This document shows, piece by piece, positions 1-8,686 of a stretch of 64,000 nt of DNA. Position 1 is the first letter of the stretch. Every line of letters begins with the position of its first letter. The translations under genes were made by a program, and so were the position numbers. The notes under the pieces are model-generated. The model worked only from the letters and a program-made list of their open reading frames with translations. It made no database searches and was not told where the DNA came from. The stretch is from Microbacterium paraoxydans (GTDB lineage Bacteria > Actinomycetota > Actinomycetes > Actinomycetales > Microbacteriaceae). Where the stretch lies: assembly GCF_018224615.1 (NCBI RefSeq), contig NZ_JAGTUK010000003.1:294338-358337 (forward strand). Direction: 5' to 3'.

Positions 1-121
1 GCCCCGGGCACGCGAGCCAGATCTTCTCGCGGTCAGGGGCGTGGATGCGGGGATTGCGCCAGACGACCTGGCTGGTCGCCGCGCTCCGGCAGCCGGCGCG
101 CGAGCAGATCAGGTCGGTCAT
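1..121 (-). CDS. Small conserved actinobacterial protein, N-terminal part only (gene runs off the window)
   Basis: Only the first 40 codons are present; the gene continues past position 1. The start ATG (119-121) overlaps the TGA of the DUF3099 gene upstream, so the two are translationally coupled. The visible peptide begins MTDLICSRAGC and then reads WRNPRIH and LACPG. It has two cysteines near the N-terminus and a third before the edge, which looks like part of a small zinc-knuckle protein. I recognise the pattern from short conserved actinobacterial proteins of unknown role, sometimes annotated as acetone carboxylase with no basis in the sequence. No function is assigned. Confidence 0.6.
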   Translation of the reverse strand, partial: MTDLICSRAGCRSAATSQVVWRNPRIHAPDREKIWLACPG

Positions 122-462
122 TGCTCGGCACGGCCTTCACGAATGGTGATGATGCCGGGATTCGCCTCCTGCACGGGCGCCGGAGCGGCCGGAGCGTCGA
201 GTTCGTGCAGGGGAGATTCGGCGGCGGTCTCGGTGCTGTCGCTGCCGGCATTGGCGAACACCACGGCGATGTAGGGGAGCACGGCGGCGGCCAGCGCGAA
301 CACCCACGTGTACCAGCCCAACGGCTGCACGAAGAACATCAGCCCGAAGCAGACGATGCGGATCGTCATCGTGAGCGCATAGCGGCGCACGCGGTGGTCG
401 CTCTCGTCCCCGGGGGACTGGGGGAGAGAGGTGACGGCCGGGACTTGACGTGCGTTCTTCAC
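118..462 (-). CDS. DUF3099 domain membrane protein
   Basis: 114 residues. An N-terminal cytoplasmic stretch with Arg and His (about 1-27) is followed by two hydrophobic segments at about residues 28-45 and 50-68, the usual two-helix DUF3099 layout of actinobacteria. The tail is acidic and Ala/Pro-rich and ends near GIITIREGRAEQ. The function of the family is unknown. It is the upstream member of a coupled pair: its stop overlaps the start of the partial gene at 1-121. No signal peptide apart from the first helix is evident. Confidence 0.8.
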   Translation of the reverse strand: MKNARQVPAVTSLPQSPGDESDHRVRRYALTMTIRIVCFGLMFFVQPLGWYTWVFALAAAVLPYIAVVFANAGSDSTETAAESPLHELDAPAAPAPVQEANPGIITIREGRAEQ

Positions 463-512
463 GATGCTTCCAGCCTACGCCGGTGCGGGGTGCGCGGCGT
501 CCTGATCTCTGC

Positions 513-1070
513 TCAGCTCGCGAACAGGAACGGCAGCGTGAACGCGCCGAAGAGGAGCAGACTCGCGACCGTGGAGATGAGGGTCAACAGGAGCCCGGCG
601 ATGACGACGTAGCCGAGGATCAGGCCCGCGATGGCGATGCCGCGGCCGCCGAGACCGGGAGTGCGGCGGATCTGGCCGAGCGCCAGGTGGCCCGTGATCA
701 CGGCGGCGATCGAGGCCAGCATCGGAATCACCGCCCAGAACAGCACGACCGCCACGAGCCCGCAGACGAGAGAGGTGATGGCCAGGCCGCTCGTGGGACG
801 GGGTGGTGCCGGGGCGTACGCGGGGGCGGGCCCGGCCACGGGCGGGGCGGCGGGCGGCGGTGTGTACGCCGCAGGTGGTGATCCATAGGCCGCGCCGTAC
901 ACAGGTGCCGCGTTCTGCCCGGGCGCTGCGCCAGACGAGGGGGGAACGCCGTACGCCGGGGGAGCGACGGGGGCGGCGCGCAGTTCCGTCGGCGTCGCCG
1001 GTGCGGTGGACGGCGGAGGAGGGAGGGGCTGCTCGCCCTGCGGGGCGGCGGGGGTGCGGGGATCGCTCAC
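513..1070 (-). CDS. DUF4190 domain membrane protein with Pro/Ala-rich N-terminus
   Basis: 185 residues. Residues 1-90 are a low-complexity Pro/Ala/Tyr-rich region with repeated PPAA and AYG-like units, probably disordered and cytoplasmic. Two transmembrane helices follow, at about 95-125 and 145-175. Between them lies the DUF4190 hallmark GHLALGQI, then [13 protein letters not shown]. Members are common in actinobacteria and unassigned. The start at 1070 lies 137 bases from the divergently transcribed fabG homologue. The role is unknown; the disordered arm suggests protein-protein contacts at the membrane. Confidence 0.82.
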   Translation of the reverse strand: MSDPRTPAAPQGEQPLPPPPSTAPATPTELRAAPVAPPAYGVPPSSGAAPGQNAAPVYGAAYGSPPAAYTPPPAAPPVAGPAPAYAPAPPRPTSGLAITSLVCGLVAVVLFWAVIPMLASIAAVITGHLALGQIRRTPGLGGRGIAIAGLILGYVVIAGLLLTLISTVASLLLFGAFTLPFLFAS

Positions 1071-1207
1071 GCTGAAGCCTTTCGTCGCCTCAGCGTCCCA
1101 GCGTCCGCCTCACCATGTCAAACCTCGGCCGGGCACCGTTCGCGGTTCTCGCTAGGATCGTTGACGGCTCGGAAACCCGACCCCCGACCCAGATCAGGAG
1201 TGCCCCC

Positions 1208-1918
1208 ATGAGTGCTGACCGCGTCGTCCTCGTCACCGGAGGCAACCGTGGCATCGGCCGCGCCATCGCGGAGCGCTTCGTCAAGGAGGGGTACCGCGTC
1301 GCCGTCACCGCGCGCAGCGGGGAGGGACCGGAGGGCACGCTCACGGTCCGCGCCGATGTCACCGATGCCGCCGCGCTCGATGCCGCCTTCACCGAGGTCG
1401 AGCAGCAGCTCGGGCCGGTCGAGATCGTGGTCGCGAACGCCGGCATCACGAAGGACACGCTGCTGCTGCGCATGAGCGAGGACGACTTCGACAGCGTCGT
1501 CGCCACGAACCTCGGCGGCACGTTCCGCGTCGTCAAGCGGGCCTCCAAGGGCATGCTGCGGGCGCGGTTCGGGCGCATCATCCTCATCTCGAGCGTGGTC
1601 GGGCTCTTCGGGTCTGCCGGGCAGGTGAACTATGCGGCGTCGAAGAGCGCGCTCGTCGGGTTCGCCCGCTCGATCACCCGCGAGCTGGGTGCGCGCGGCA
1701 TCACCGCCAACGTCGTGGCCCCCGGGTTCATCGAGACCGACATGACCGCGGAGCTCCCCGAGGAGACCCAGAAGCAGTACCAGGCGAGCATTCCGGCCGG
1801 ACGATTCGCGACGCCCGACGAGGTCGCCGGTGTGGTCACGTGGCTGGCGAGCGACGATGCCGCGTACATCTCGGGTGCGGTCATCCCGGTCGACGGCGGC
1901 CTCGGGATGGGGCACTGA
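1208..1918 (+). CDS. fabG: 3-oxoacyl-[acyl-carrier-protein] reductase FabG-type SDR
   Basis: 236 residues, normal for FabG. Classical short-chain dehydrogenase: the Rossmann glycine motif TGGNRGIGRA near residue 9, the NAG motif near 77, the catalytic Ser in ILISSVVG (about 128) and YAASK (Tyr about 141, Lys about 145). The C-terminus ends in PVDGGLGMGH, typical of FabG. It would reduce 3-ketoacyl-ACP with NADPH in fatty acid elongation. Start chosen at ATG 1208 behind CAGGAG; the frame stays open upstream but without family similarity. It is separate from the fab cluster at 14.7-18.2 kb, which carries no reductase, so this may be that pathway's FabG. Other SDR substrates cannot be excluded. 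Confidence 0.87.
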   Translation: MSADRVVLVTGGNRGIGRAIAERFVKEGYRVAVTARSGEGPEGTLTVRADVTDAAALDAAFTEVEQQLGPVEIVVANAGITKDTLLLRMSEDDFDSVVATNLGGTFRVVKRASKGMLRARFGRIILISSVVGLFGSAGQVNYAASKSALVGFARSITRELGARGITANVVAPGFIETDMTAELPEETQKQYQASIPAGRFATPDEVAGVVTWLASDDAAYISGAVIPVDGGLGMGH

Positions 1919-1974
1919 CCCGACGCCGAGTCGCTGAACGAGACACCCGGCCTCACGGCGCATCGCCGTCGAAC

Positions 1975-2670
1975 TCACCGATCGACGGCCGCCCCCAGCA
2001 GTTCGCTGAGACGCTGTGGCGCGGAGAACTGCGGCCAGTGCCCGGAACCGATGCGCACGACCTCGGCGTCGGTGATCGCGCGGAACTCCTCCGCGTACGG
2101 ACCCCATTGCGCGATGACGTCGTCGAAGGCCGCACGGTCGAGACCACCCATCAGCAGGGTCACCGGGACCGTGTGGCGCTTCGGGTTCTGGAGCACGATC
2201 TCGTCCGAGGGCACCCGTCCCGGCACGCTCTGCGTCAAGGCCCCCGTGCGTTCGCGCGTGGCCTCGTCGAGGTCGTGCACGTCCTCGTCCGGGAAGAAGT
2301 CCCACCCGGGAAACGGCACAGCGCCGTCGACGACCTCGAACTCGTTGATGCTGCCTCCGGGAGGCGGCGGCACGGTGTCGATGAAGACCACCCGTCGTAC
2401 GCGCTCGGGTCGCGCGTCTGCGACGCCCCACGCGACGTTCCCTCCGCCGCTGTGGCCGACGACGACCACGTCGCCCCGTGCGGCGTCGACGGCGGCGACG
2501 CCGGCCGCCACCCACTCCGCGATCCCGATCTCGTCTGCGGCTTCGCCCGAGACGCCGAGTCCGGGAAGGGTCAGGGGGTGGGCGCGGTGACCCGCCCGTT
2601 CGAGAGCCGGAACGATGTCGTCCCAGCTGCGTGCGTCGAGCCAGAGCCCGGGGATGAGGATGATGTCCAT
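1975..2670 (-). CDS. Alpha/beta hydrolase
   Basis: 231 residues, single domain. N-terminal strand MDIILIPGLWLDARSW with an HG-like oxyanion segment, nucleophile elbow GHSGGG near residue 72, and a catalytic His in GSGHWPQFSAP near 217. This is a compact cytoplasmic hydrolase of the kind annotated as esterase or salicylate-esterase-like in actinobacteria; the substrate is unknown. It ends 56 bases from the end of the convergent fabG and starts 43 bases after serB on the same strand, so it may be cotranscribed with serB. No metabolic link between the two is evident. Confidence 0.8.
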   Translation of the reverse strand: MDIILIPGLWLDARSWDDIVPALERAGHRAHPLTLPGLGVSGEAADEIGIAEWVAAGVAAVDAARGDVVVVGHSGGGNVAWGVADARPERVRRVVFIDTVPPPPGGSINEFEVVDGAVPFPGWDFFPDEDVHDLDEATRERTGALTQSVPGRVPSDEIVLQNPKRHTVPVTLLMGGLDRAAFDDVIAQWGPYAEEFRAITDAEVVRIGSGHWPQFSAPQRLSELLGAAVDR

Positions 2671-2713
2671 GGGCCGACGCTAGCGGCGACCACCGACATC
2701 CACCACTGCGCGA

Positions 2714-3349
2714 TCAGGGCAGCAGCGGGATGACCTCGGCGAGGTCCTGCCTCGCGACGACGAGACTCGCCGCCTCGCGGACGGCGGGTTTGGCGTTGAA
2801 GGCGAGCCCGAGCCCGGCGATGGCCATCATCGGCAGATCGTTCGCGCCGTCGCCGATCGCGATCGTGGCGTGCGGCGCGACGGCCAGCTCCTCCGCCCAG
2901 GTCCGCAACCAGGCGGCCTTCGCCTGTCCGTCCACGATGTCGCCGTCCACGCGGCCGGTCAGCACGCCGTCGGCGGTCTCCAGCCGGTTGGCGCGCCAGC
3001 GGTCGACGCCGAGATCGGGAGCGACATGGTCGAGGATCTCGTGGAACCCGCCCGAGACGACCCCGACCACGCCTCCGCGCTCGTGTACGGCGGCCGTGAG
3101 CTCGCGCACGCCGGGCGTCGGCTCGATGCGCGTGCGCACACGCTCGAACGCGGACACCGGAACCCCTTCGAGGGCGGCGACCCTGGAACGGAGACTGGCA
3201 GCGAAGTCCACCTCGCCCCGCATCGCCGCCTCGGTGGCCGCCTGCACCTCCGCACGGCGACCGGCCTCGTCGGCGAGGAGCTCGATCACCTCGTTGCGGA
3301 TGAGCGTGGAATCGGCATCGAGGACGACGAGGAAGCGCGCGGAGGTCAC
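2714..3349 (-). CDS. serB: Phosphoserine phosphatase SerB
   Basis: 211 residues, the single HAD-domain form without the ACT domains of longer SerB proteins. Motif I is LDADST near residue 10 (Asp nucleophile and general acid), motif II is VSGG near 100, and motif III is IGDGANDLPM near 165. It removes phosphate from O-phosphoserine in the last step of serine synthesis. The start is GTG at 3347-3349. A TAGGCT -10 hexamer ends only 6 bases before it, so the mRNA is probably leaderless. It lies between glgC and an alpha/beta hydrolase on the same strand. Confidence 0.88.
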   Translation of the reverse strand: MTSARFLVVLDADSTLIRNEVIELLADEAGRRAEVQAATEAAMRGEVDFAASLRSRVAALEGVPVSAFERVRTRIEPTPGVRELTAAVHERGGVVGVVSGGFHEILDHVAPDLGVDRWRANRLETADGVLTGRVDGDIVDGQAKAAWLRTWAEELAVAPHATIAIGDGANDLPMMAIAGLGLAFNAKPAVREAASLVVARQDLAEVIPLLP

Positions 3350-3355
3350 CTTCCG

Positions 3356-3361
3356 AGCCTA
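3356..3361 (-). promoter_or_regulatory. -10 box TAGGCT of serB (leaderless)
   Basis: On the minus strand TAGGCT is separated from the GTG start of serB by 6 bases, so transcription would start at or next to the start codon. No Shine-Dalgarno could fit. One of several such arrangements in this window. Confidence 0.5.
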
Positions 3362-3397
3362 GCGATCCGGCGGAGTCGTCCCGCGCCGCGTGACGAC

Positions 3398-4639
3398 TCA
3401 GCGCTCGATGAAGGTGCCCTTGCCCACCACGGTGATCCCGGACTCGGTCACCGTGAAGCCGCGCGCCAGGTCCCGCTCCCGATCCACGCCGACCGTCGCC
3501 CCGTCCGCGAGCACGACGTTCTTGTCGAGGATCGCCCGATGCACCCGCGCTCCCTGACCCACGTGCACGTGGTCGAACACGACGGAGTCGGTGATCGTCG
3601 AGCCCCCGCCGGCCAGTGTCCAGGGTCCCACCACGCTCCGCTCCAGGTGCGTGCCGGAAAGGACGGAGCCGAGCGAGACGATCGAGTCGATCGCGTTGCC
3701 GATGCGTCCGACGGAGTCGCGCACGAACTTCGCGGGCGGGGAGTTGACCGCCTGCGAGTGGATCGGCCACTCCATGTTGTACAGGTTGAACACGGGCAGC
3801 GTCGAGATGAGGTCGCGGTGCGCGTCGAAGAACGAGTCGATGGTCCCCACGTCGCGCCAGTACGAGCGGTCGCGCGGCGAGGAGCCGGGAACGTCGTTCT
3901 GCTTCATGTCGTAGTAGCCCGCCTCGCCGCGGTCGACGAAGTACGGCACGATGTCGCCGCCCATGTCGTGGCTGGAGGTGGGGGACTCGCCGTCCGCCTC
4001 GACGGCGGCGATCAGCGCGTCCGCATCGAAGATGTAGTTGCCCATCGAGGCGAGGACCTCGTGGGGGGAGTCCGCGAGGCCGGTGGCATCCGTCGGCTTC
4101 TCGAGGAACTGTCGGATGCGCCCGGACTCGGGGTCGGCGTCGATCACGCCGAACTGCGACGCGAGGGCCAGGGGCTGCCGGATGCCCGCCACGGTCGCCC
4201 GGGCGCCCGACTCGATGTGCGCCTCGAGCATCTGGCGGAAGTCCATGCGGTAGACGTGGTCCGCGCCGATCACGACGACGATGTCGGGCTTCTCGTCATT
4301 GATCAGGTTCATGCTCTGCAGGATCGCGTCCGCCGAGCCGGAGAACCACCGCTTGCCGAGTCGCTGCTGCGCGGGAACGGACGTGACGTACGAGTCGAGC
4401 AGGGCGGACATCCGCCAGGTCTGGGAGATGTGCCGGTCCAGGCTATGCGACTTGTACTGCGTGAGGACCACGATCTGGCGCAGGCCCGAGTTGATCAGGT
4501 TGGAGATGGCGAAATCGATCAGACGGTACTGGCCGCCGAACGGCACGGCGGGCTTCGCGCGATCCCCTGTCAGCGGCATGAGGCGCTTGCCCTCGCCGCC
4601 GGCGAGGATGATCCCGAAGACCTTCTTTGGAGCGGACAT
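3398..4639 (-). CDS. glgC: Glucose-1-phosphate adenylyltransferase GlgC
   Basis: 413 residues, normal length. It makes ADP-glucose from glucose-1-phosphate and ATP, the committed step of glycogen synthesis. The N-terminus carries the nucleotidyltransferase motif [14 protein letters not shown] with the Arg/Lys-rich activator region and AKPAVPFGG. The catalytic segment [11 protein letters not shown] is near 122. The C-terminal third is a left-handed beta helix with hexapeptide-like repeats and ends in GKGTFIER. It is divergent from glgA, and the 69-base gap holds both promoters; a TATGGT box lies 6 bases before the ATG. Divergent glgC/glgA is a common actinobacterial arrangement. Confidence 0.95.
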   Translation of the reverse strand: MSAPKKVFGIILAGGEGKRLMPLTGDRAKPAVPFGGQYRLIDFAISNLINSGLRQIVVLTQYKSHSLDRHISQTWRMSALLDSYVTSVPAQQRLGKRWFSGSADAILQSMNLINDEKPDIVVVIGADHVYRMDFRQMLEAHIESGARATVAGIRQPLALASQFGVIDADPESGRIRQFLEKPTDATGLADSPHEVLASMGNYIFDADALIAAVEADGESPTSSHDMGGDIVPYFVDRGEAGYYDMKQNDVPGSSPRDRSYWRDVGTIDSFFDAHRDLISTLPVFNLYNMEWPIHSQAVNSPPAKFVRDSVGRIGNAIDSIVSLGSVLSGTHLERSVVGPWTLAGGGSTITDSVVFDHVHVGQGARVHRAILDKNVVLADGATVGVDRERDLARGFTVTESGITVVGKGTFIER

Positions 4640-4696
4640 GGCTCCACCATAGATGCCGCCGCGCCGGCGAAACTAGCGTCTGGACAAGCCGGTCGC

Positions 4697-4702
4697 TAGC
4701 GT
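4697..4702 (+). promoter_or_regulatory. -10 box TAGCGT of glgA (leaderless)
   Basis: TAGCGT ends 6 bases before the ATG of glgA, with no Shine-Dalgarno between. On the other strand TATGGT (4646-4651) sits 6 bases before the ATG of glgC, so the divergent promoters are back to back. Confidence 0.4.
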
Positions 4703-4708
4703 CTAGGC

Positions 4709-5893
4709 ATGCGAGTCGAGATGATCAGCAAGGAGTACCCGCCGGAGATCTACGGCGGAGCCGGAGTGCACGTGGCTGAGCTGGTCGCCGCCCTGCGCGA
4801 GAGCATCGACGTGACGGTACGAGCCTTCGGTGCGCCGCGCGACGAGGAGGGGACGTTCGCCTACGGCACGCCGGCGGGACTCGCGGACGCGAACCCCGCG
4901 CTGCAGACCCTCGGCACCGACCTGGAGATCGTCGCGGCCATCGCCGGGGCCGACCTCGTGCACAGTCACACGTGGTACGCGAACTTCGCCGGTCACCTCG
5001 CCTCCCAGCTGCACGGGATCCCGCACGTGCTGACCGCTCACAGCCTCGAGCCCCTGCGGCCGTGGAAGGCGGAGCAGCTCGGGGGCGGTTATGCGGTGTC
5101 GAGCGGGATCGAGAGGCTCGCGTACGAGAACGCGGCGGCCGTGATCGCCGTGAGCGCGGGGATGCGCGCCGACATCCTGCGCAGCTACCCGCAGGTCGAC
5201 CCGGAGCGCGTCCGCGTGATCCACAACGGTATCGACGTGGAGCGCTGGCGGCCGGTCGAGAACGCCGCCTTCCTCGAGTCGATCGGCATGGACCCCGCGC
5301 GTCCCTCTGTCGTGTTCGTCGGACGCATCACCCGGCAGAAGGGGCTGCCGTATCTGCTGCAGGCGGCGCGGCTGCTTCCGCCGGAGGTGCAGCTCGTGCT
5401 GTGCGCCGGCGCGCCGGACACCCCCGAGATCATGGCCGAGGTGCAGGAGGGCGTGCGTCTGCTGCAGCAGACGCGAGAGGGCGTCATCTGGATCGAGCGC
5501 ATGCTTCCCCGCGACGAGCTGTCGGCCATTCTCGCCGCGGCGACCACGTTCGTCTGCCCCTCGGTGTACGAGCCTCTGGGCATCGTGAACCTCGAGGCGA
5601 TGGCGTGCGGCGCCGCGGTCGTGGGCACGGCGACGGGAGGGATTCCGGAAGTGGTCGACGACGGTGTCACGGGACGGCTGGTGCCGATCGAGCAGATGCA
5701 GGACGGCACCGGAACCCCGATCGACCCCGAGCGCTTCGTCGCCGATCTGGCATCTGTGCTGACCGAGGTCGCCACGGATCCCGAGCGCGCCCGCGCATAC
5801 GGCGAGGCCGGCCGCGAGCGAGCCCGCTCGCAGTTCAGCTGGACCGCGATCGCGGATGAGACCCGCGCGCTCTACGCGGGCCTGATCCGTTGA
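4709..5893 (+). CDS. glgA: Glycogen synthase, actinobacterial GT4 type
   Basis: 394 residues, GT-B fold. It begins with RVEMISKEYPPEIYGGAGVH, the N-terminal pattern of the actinobacterial GlgA/GlgM type rather than the GT5 starch synthase type. The second Rossmann domain starts near FVGRITRQKG (about 203), and the EPLGIVNLEAMACG donor-nucleotide motif lies near 287. The GT4 homologue in mycobacteria (GlgM) makes maltose-1-phosphate from ADP-glucose and glucose-1-phosphate, so the product here may be maltose-1-phosphate rather than glycogen directly. That distinction cannot be settled from the sequence. ADP-glucose would come from the divergent glgC. Confidence 0.9.
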   Translation: MRVEMISKEYPPEIYGGAGVHVAELVAALRESIDVTVRAFGAPRDEEGTFAYGTPAGLADANPALQTLGTDLEIVAAIAGADLVHSHTWYANFAGHLASQLHGIPHVLTAHSLEPLRPWKAEQLGGGYAVSSGIERLAYENAAAVIAVSAGMRADILRSYPQVDPERVRVIHNGIDVERWRPVENAAFLESIGMDPARPSVVFVGRITRQKGLPYLLQAARLLPPEVQLVLCAGAPDTPEIMAEVQEGVRLLQQTREGVIWIERMLPRDELSAILAAATTFVCPSVYEPLGIVNLEAMACGAAVVGTATGGIPEVVDDGVTGRLVPIEQMQDGTGTPIDPERFVADLASVLTEVATDPERARAYGEAGRERARSQFSWTAIADETRALYAGLIR

Positions 5894-5898
5894 GCCGA

Positions 5899-5904
5899 TA
5901 GGCT
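5899..5904 (+). promoter_or_regulatory. -10 box TAGGCT of the ABC ATPase gene (leaderless)
   Basis: TAGGCT is followed by 6 bases and then the ATG at 5911. It lies just past the glgA stop, so the ATPase has its own promoter and is probably translated from a leaderless message. Confidence 0.45.
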
Positions 5905-5910
5905 GGCGGC

Positions 5911-6696
5911 ATGCCGATCGCTCTGGATTTCGCTGACGTCGTCGTGCGCCGAGAGGGGCGCAACATCATCGATCACGTGACCTGGCAGGTCGCCGACGAT
6001 CAGCGATGGGTGATCCTCGGGCCGAACGGCGCGGGCAAGACCACGCTGCTGCAGTTGGCCGACACGCTCATGCACCCCACGTCGGGTGCCGTGACCGTGC
6101 TGGGGGAGACCCTCGGTCGCACGGACGTGTTCGAGCTCCGCCCGCGGATCGGGTTCGCGTCGTCGGCGATGGCCAAGCGCGTGCCCCGTGACGAGACGGT
6201 GCTCAACACCGTGCTCACGGCGGCGTACTCGGTGCTCGGACGGTGGAACGAGAACTACGAAGACATCGATGAGCGTCGTGCGCTCCGGGTGCTCCGGGAC
6301 TGGCGCCTCGACCACCTGGCCGACCGCACGTTCGGCACGCTCAGCGACGGCGAGCAGAAGCGCGTGCAGATCGCGCGAGCCGTCATGACCGACCCGGAGC
6401 TGCTGCTGCTCGACGAGCCGACGGCCTCGCTCGACCTCGGCTCGCGCGAGGAGCTGCTGGCTCTGCTCGGTGGCTACGCCTCGGCGCCCTCGACTCCCGC
6501 GATGCTGATGGTGACGCACCACGTGGAGGAGATCCCGGTCGGGTTCACACACGCGCTGCTGCTGCGCGACGGGGTCATCGTCGCGGCGGGCCCGATCGAG
6601 GAGTCGCTCACGGCCGAGTCGCTGACGACCGCGTTCGGCATGCCGATCGCGCTCTCGCAGGAGGGTGGCCGCTACGCCGCCCGCGCCGCGTCCTGA
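5911..6696 (+). CDS. ABC transporter ATP-binding protein (orphan ATPase)
   Basis: 261 residues, one complete ATPase domain: Walker [10 protein letters not shown] near 36, Q-loop region near 82, signature LSDGEQKRV near 144, Walker B LLLLDEP near 166, and switch His in VTHHVEE near 198. No permease or binding protein gene is adjacent. It resembles single-domain ATPases of the ModF/YlmA class, so the partner may be encoded elsewhere or it may act outside transport. Its own -10 box sits 6 bases before the ATG, separating it from glgA upstream. Confidence 0.87.
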   Translation: MPIALDFADVVVRREGRNIIDHVTWQVADDQRWVILGPNGAGKTTLLQLADTLMHPTSGAVTVLGETLGRTDVFELRPRIGFASSAMAKRVPRDETVLNTVLTAAYSVLGRWNENYEDIDERRALRVLRDWRLDHLADRTFGTLSDGEQKRVQIARAVMTDPELLLLDEPTASLDLGSREELLALLGGYASAPSTPAMLMVTHHVEEIPVGFTHALLLRDGVIVAAGPIEESLTAESLTTAFGMPIALSQEGGRYAARAAS

Positions 6697-6708
6697 GGAG
6701 GCATCTGA

Positions 6709-6714
6709 TAGAAT
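6709..6714 (+). promoter_or_regulatory. Probable -10 box of the L31 gene
   Basis: TAGAAT matches the -10 consensus at five of six positions and lies 75 bases before the ATG of the L31 gene. No good -35 is visible. It would give a leader of roughly 65-70 bases containing two hairpins. Confidence 0.4.
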
Positions 6715-6722
6715 CGACCCTT

Positions 6723-6770
6723 GGTGCTCTCTGCACCGCAGACTTCCCTCGTCCCTGGCACAATCCAGGG
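6723..6770 (+). promoter_or_regulatory. Two-hairpin leader upstream of ribosomal protein L31
   Basis: Between the -10 box and the gene are two perfect small hairpins: GGTGC/GCACC (6723-6737, loop TCTCT) and CCCTGG/CCAGGG (6753-6770, loop CACAAT). Actinobacterial L31 genes are reported to carry autoregulatory leaders, so this may be one. Whether it matches that family needs a covariance model search. Confidence 0.35.
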
Positions 6771-6788
6771 CAGCAACTAAGGAATCCC

Positions 6789-7046
6789 ATGAAGACTGAC
6801 ATTCACCCCGACTACCAGGCCGTCGTGTTCCGCGACCTCGGCTCGGGCGAGACCTTCCTCACCCGTTCCACCGTCACCAGCGACAAGACCATCGAGCTGG
6901 ACGGCGTGGAGTACCCGGTGATCGACGTCGAGATCTCCTCGGCTTCGCACCCCTTCTACACGGGCAAGCAGCGCATCATGGACTCGGCCGGTCGCGTCGA
7001 GAAGTTCAACCAGCGCTTCAAGGGCTTCGGCGGTTCCTCCAAGTAA
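6789..7046 (+). CDS. rpmE2: 50S ribosomal protein L31, type B (zinc-independent)
   Basis: 85 residues, beginning [14 protein letters not shown], typical of L31. The type A form binds zinc through a CxxC pair; this protein has no cysteine at all, which marks it as the type B (C-minus) paralogue that usually replaces the zinc form when zinc is scarce. The family hallmark [10 protein letters not shown] is near residue 54. It is a peripheral protein of the large subunit at the subunit bridge. It has its own promoter and leader and is followed by a strong terminator. No Zur box was recognised upstream. Confidence 0.95.
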   Translation: MKTDIHPDYQAVVFRDLGSGETFLTRSTVTSDKTIELDGVEYPVIDVEISSASHPFYTGKQRIMDSAGRVEKFNQRFKGFGGSSK

Positions 7047-7053
7047 GGGCCCC

Positions 7054-7097
7054 ACGACGAAGGCCCCGCGTTCCTCGGAACGCGGGGCCTTCGTCGT
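7054..7097. terminator. Strong bidirectional terminator after L31
   Basis: Near-perfect hairpin with arms of about 20 bases (core AAGGCCCCGCGTTCC) and a very short loop around TC. It sits between the stop of L31 on the plus strand and the end of the convergent small-protein gene at 7112, so it can serve both. The tail is TTCGTCGT rather than a run of T. Confidence 0.85.
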
Positions 7098-7111
7098 GCT
7101 CGGGCATCGCC

Positions 7112-7396
7112 TCAGAGATCGAGGATGATCTTCGTGCCTCGGATGCGGTCGGGCGGATCGCCGGGGGAGGGCGCGGGGGCGGTGCGCCGGGTCTGGCGGT
7201 CGCGCTCCTGTCCCGCCTCGTGTGCGGAGGGCGACCAGACACTGTCGAAGGCCCCGACGAGCCCGCCGCCCGCGGCGTGCTCGTACTTCTCCTCGACCGG
7301 CTTGCGGGAGAACGTGTGCCGCATCCCCGCGAAGAGCAGGGCGGGGCCGGTGACCAGCACCAGGGCGACGGTCGCCCACGCCATCACGTCTCGCAT
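7112..7396 (-). CDS. Small single-pass membrane protein, unknown function
   Basis: 94 residues. One transmembrane helix at about 5-24 (WATVALVLVTGPALLFAG) is followed by a positively charged and then hydrophilic tail with many Arg, Asp and Pro, ending RGTKIILDL. Start chosen at ATG 7394-7396: TACCCT lies 6 bases upstream, like the other leaderless genes here, and the upstream extension is Arg/Pro-rich junk. No domain recognised. Downstream of the S33 hydrolase on the same strand, 38 bases apart. Confidence 0.6.
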   Translation of the reverse strand: MRDVMAWATVALVLVTGPALLFAGMRHTFSRKPVEEKYEHAAGGGLVGAFDSVWSPSAHEAGQERDRQTRRTAPAPSPGDPPDRIRGTKIILDL

Positions 7397-7434
7397 ACCC
7401 CCAGGGTAGGCGCTCGGGTCCGCGCGGTGGGGCG

Positions 7435-8685
7435 TCAGCGCAGACGTCGCCCGGAGGCGAGGTCGATCAGGCGCGAGAGCACAGGTCCCGTCCGCAGTCC
7501 GTTGTGCTCGTGTTCGCTCGTGACCCACAGCGTCACGCCCGGAAGCAGACGTGCGGTCTCGAGCGAGAACTCCATCGGCACGTACACGTCATCGACGTAG
7601 ACGGCCGCCGCCCCCGTCGCGCCCGAGGCGGCGATCGCGGCGGGGTCGTAGATCTGGGGCCACGCGTGCTCGGCGAGGGCGAGGGTCACGTCCCGCCACG
7701 GCTGCAGCGCAGGCACGGTGTCGGCCCAGTCCCGGCGGATGTGTTCGCCCGTGAACAGCGTGGGATCGTCGCGGAAGTCGGTCGGCTCGACGCGCTCGGC
7801 CGACCACCCGGTCGTGTGGCCGTTCGCGTAGCTGGACTCGTGGAACACGTAGTAGAGCGGGTTGCGGCCGTCGAACGGCATCGCGTGCATCAAGTCGTAG
7901 CGGAACGCGTTCGACGAGGGATCGCGCTCCAGCAGCGACCACACCGTCTGCCAGCCGTCGTCCGTGCCGAGAGCGGAGCCGACCGAACGCAGGCGCGAGC
8001 GCGAGACGATCTCGCCGTCGGGCAGGACGAGGCGGCCTTCGTCGGCGAGGTCGATCAGGCGGCGCATGGTGTCGCGGTGCTCGGGGAAGCGGCGGTAGTA
8101 GCGCTCCGAGGCCGCGCGCATCTTGTCGTAGCAGAGCGCGTACACCTCATCGGGGTGCCGGTCCACGGTGCTGAGGCCGCCCGTGATGAACACGTCGCGA
8201 AGGGAGCCGGCCTCGGTCGACAGATAGGCGAGCGTGGTGAATCCGCCGAACGACTGGCCGAGGACGCTCCACGTCGTGGCACCCAGGTGCTCACGCATCG
8301 CCTCGGCGTCGCGCACGATCGCGTCGGCGCGCAGGTGGGTGAGGTGCTCCGCCACGGCCTCGGCGCCGCGGGCGAGGTCGTCGTCGCCGACGGGGGTCGA
8401 GCGGCCGGTGCCCCGCTGGTCGAGCAGCACGACGCGGTAGTGGGCGAGCGCCTGCTCCAGCCAGGCCGGGGCGGTCGAGGAGTGGAACGGCCGCGGCGCC
8501 TCGTGGCCAGGGCCGCCCTGCAGGAACACGAGGTGGGGCAGCTGCTCCCCGCCCTCGCGCGAGACCACCGCGGCGAACACGTCGATCGTGCGCGGGTCGG
8601 CGGGGTCGTCCCAGACGAGCGGCACGGTCACGGTGTGCTCCTCGACGGTGAGATCGAGCAGGCGGCGGCGGACGGTGGAGGTCAT
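7435..8685 (-). CDS. Alpha/beta hydrolase of the proline iminopeptidase (S33) type
   Basis: 416 residues. Oxyanion segment LQGGPGHEAPRP near 56, GTGRSTP near 96, nucleophile elbow GQSFGG near 142, and a candidate catalytic His in SEHEHNG near the C-terminus. The HGGPG-like and GTGRS motifs are those of prolyl aminopeptidases of peptidase family S33; 416 residues is on the long side, with an enlarged cap (about 200-330). It would cleave N-terminal residues from small peptides in the cytoplasm. The ATG (8683-8685) comes one base after the stop of the DUF262/HNH gene, so the two are translationally coupled. Confidence 0.82.
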   Translation of the reverse strand: MTSTVRRRLLDLTVEEHTVTVPLVWDDPADPRTIDVFAAVVSREGGEQLPHLVFLQGGPGHEAPRPFHSSTAPAWLEQALAHYRVVLLDQRGTGRSTPVGDDDLARGAEAVAEHLTHLRADAIVRDAEAMREHLGATTWSVLGQSFGGFTTLAYLSTEAGSLRDVFITGGLSTVDRHPDEVYALCYDKMRAASERYYRRFPEHRDTMRRLIDLADEGRLVLPDGEIVSRSRLRSVGSALGTDDGWQTVWSLLERDPSSNAFRYDLMHAMPFDGRNPLYYVFHESSYANGHTTGWSAERVEPTDFRDDPTLFTGEHIRRDWADTVPALQPWRDVTLALAEHAWPQIYDPAAIAASGATGAAAVYVDDVYVPMEFSLETARLLPGVTLWVTSEHEHNGLRTGPVLSRLIDLASGRRLR

Positions 8686-8686
8686 G

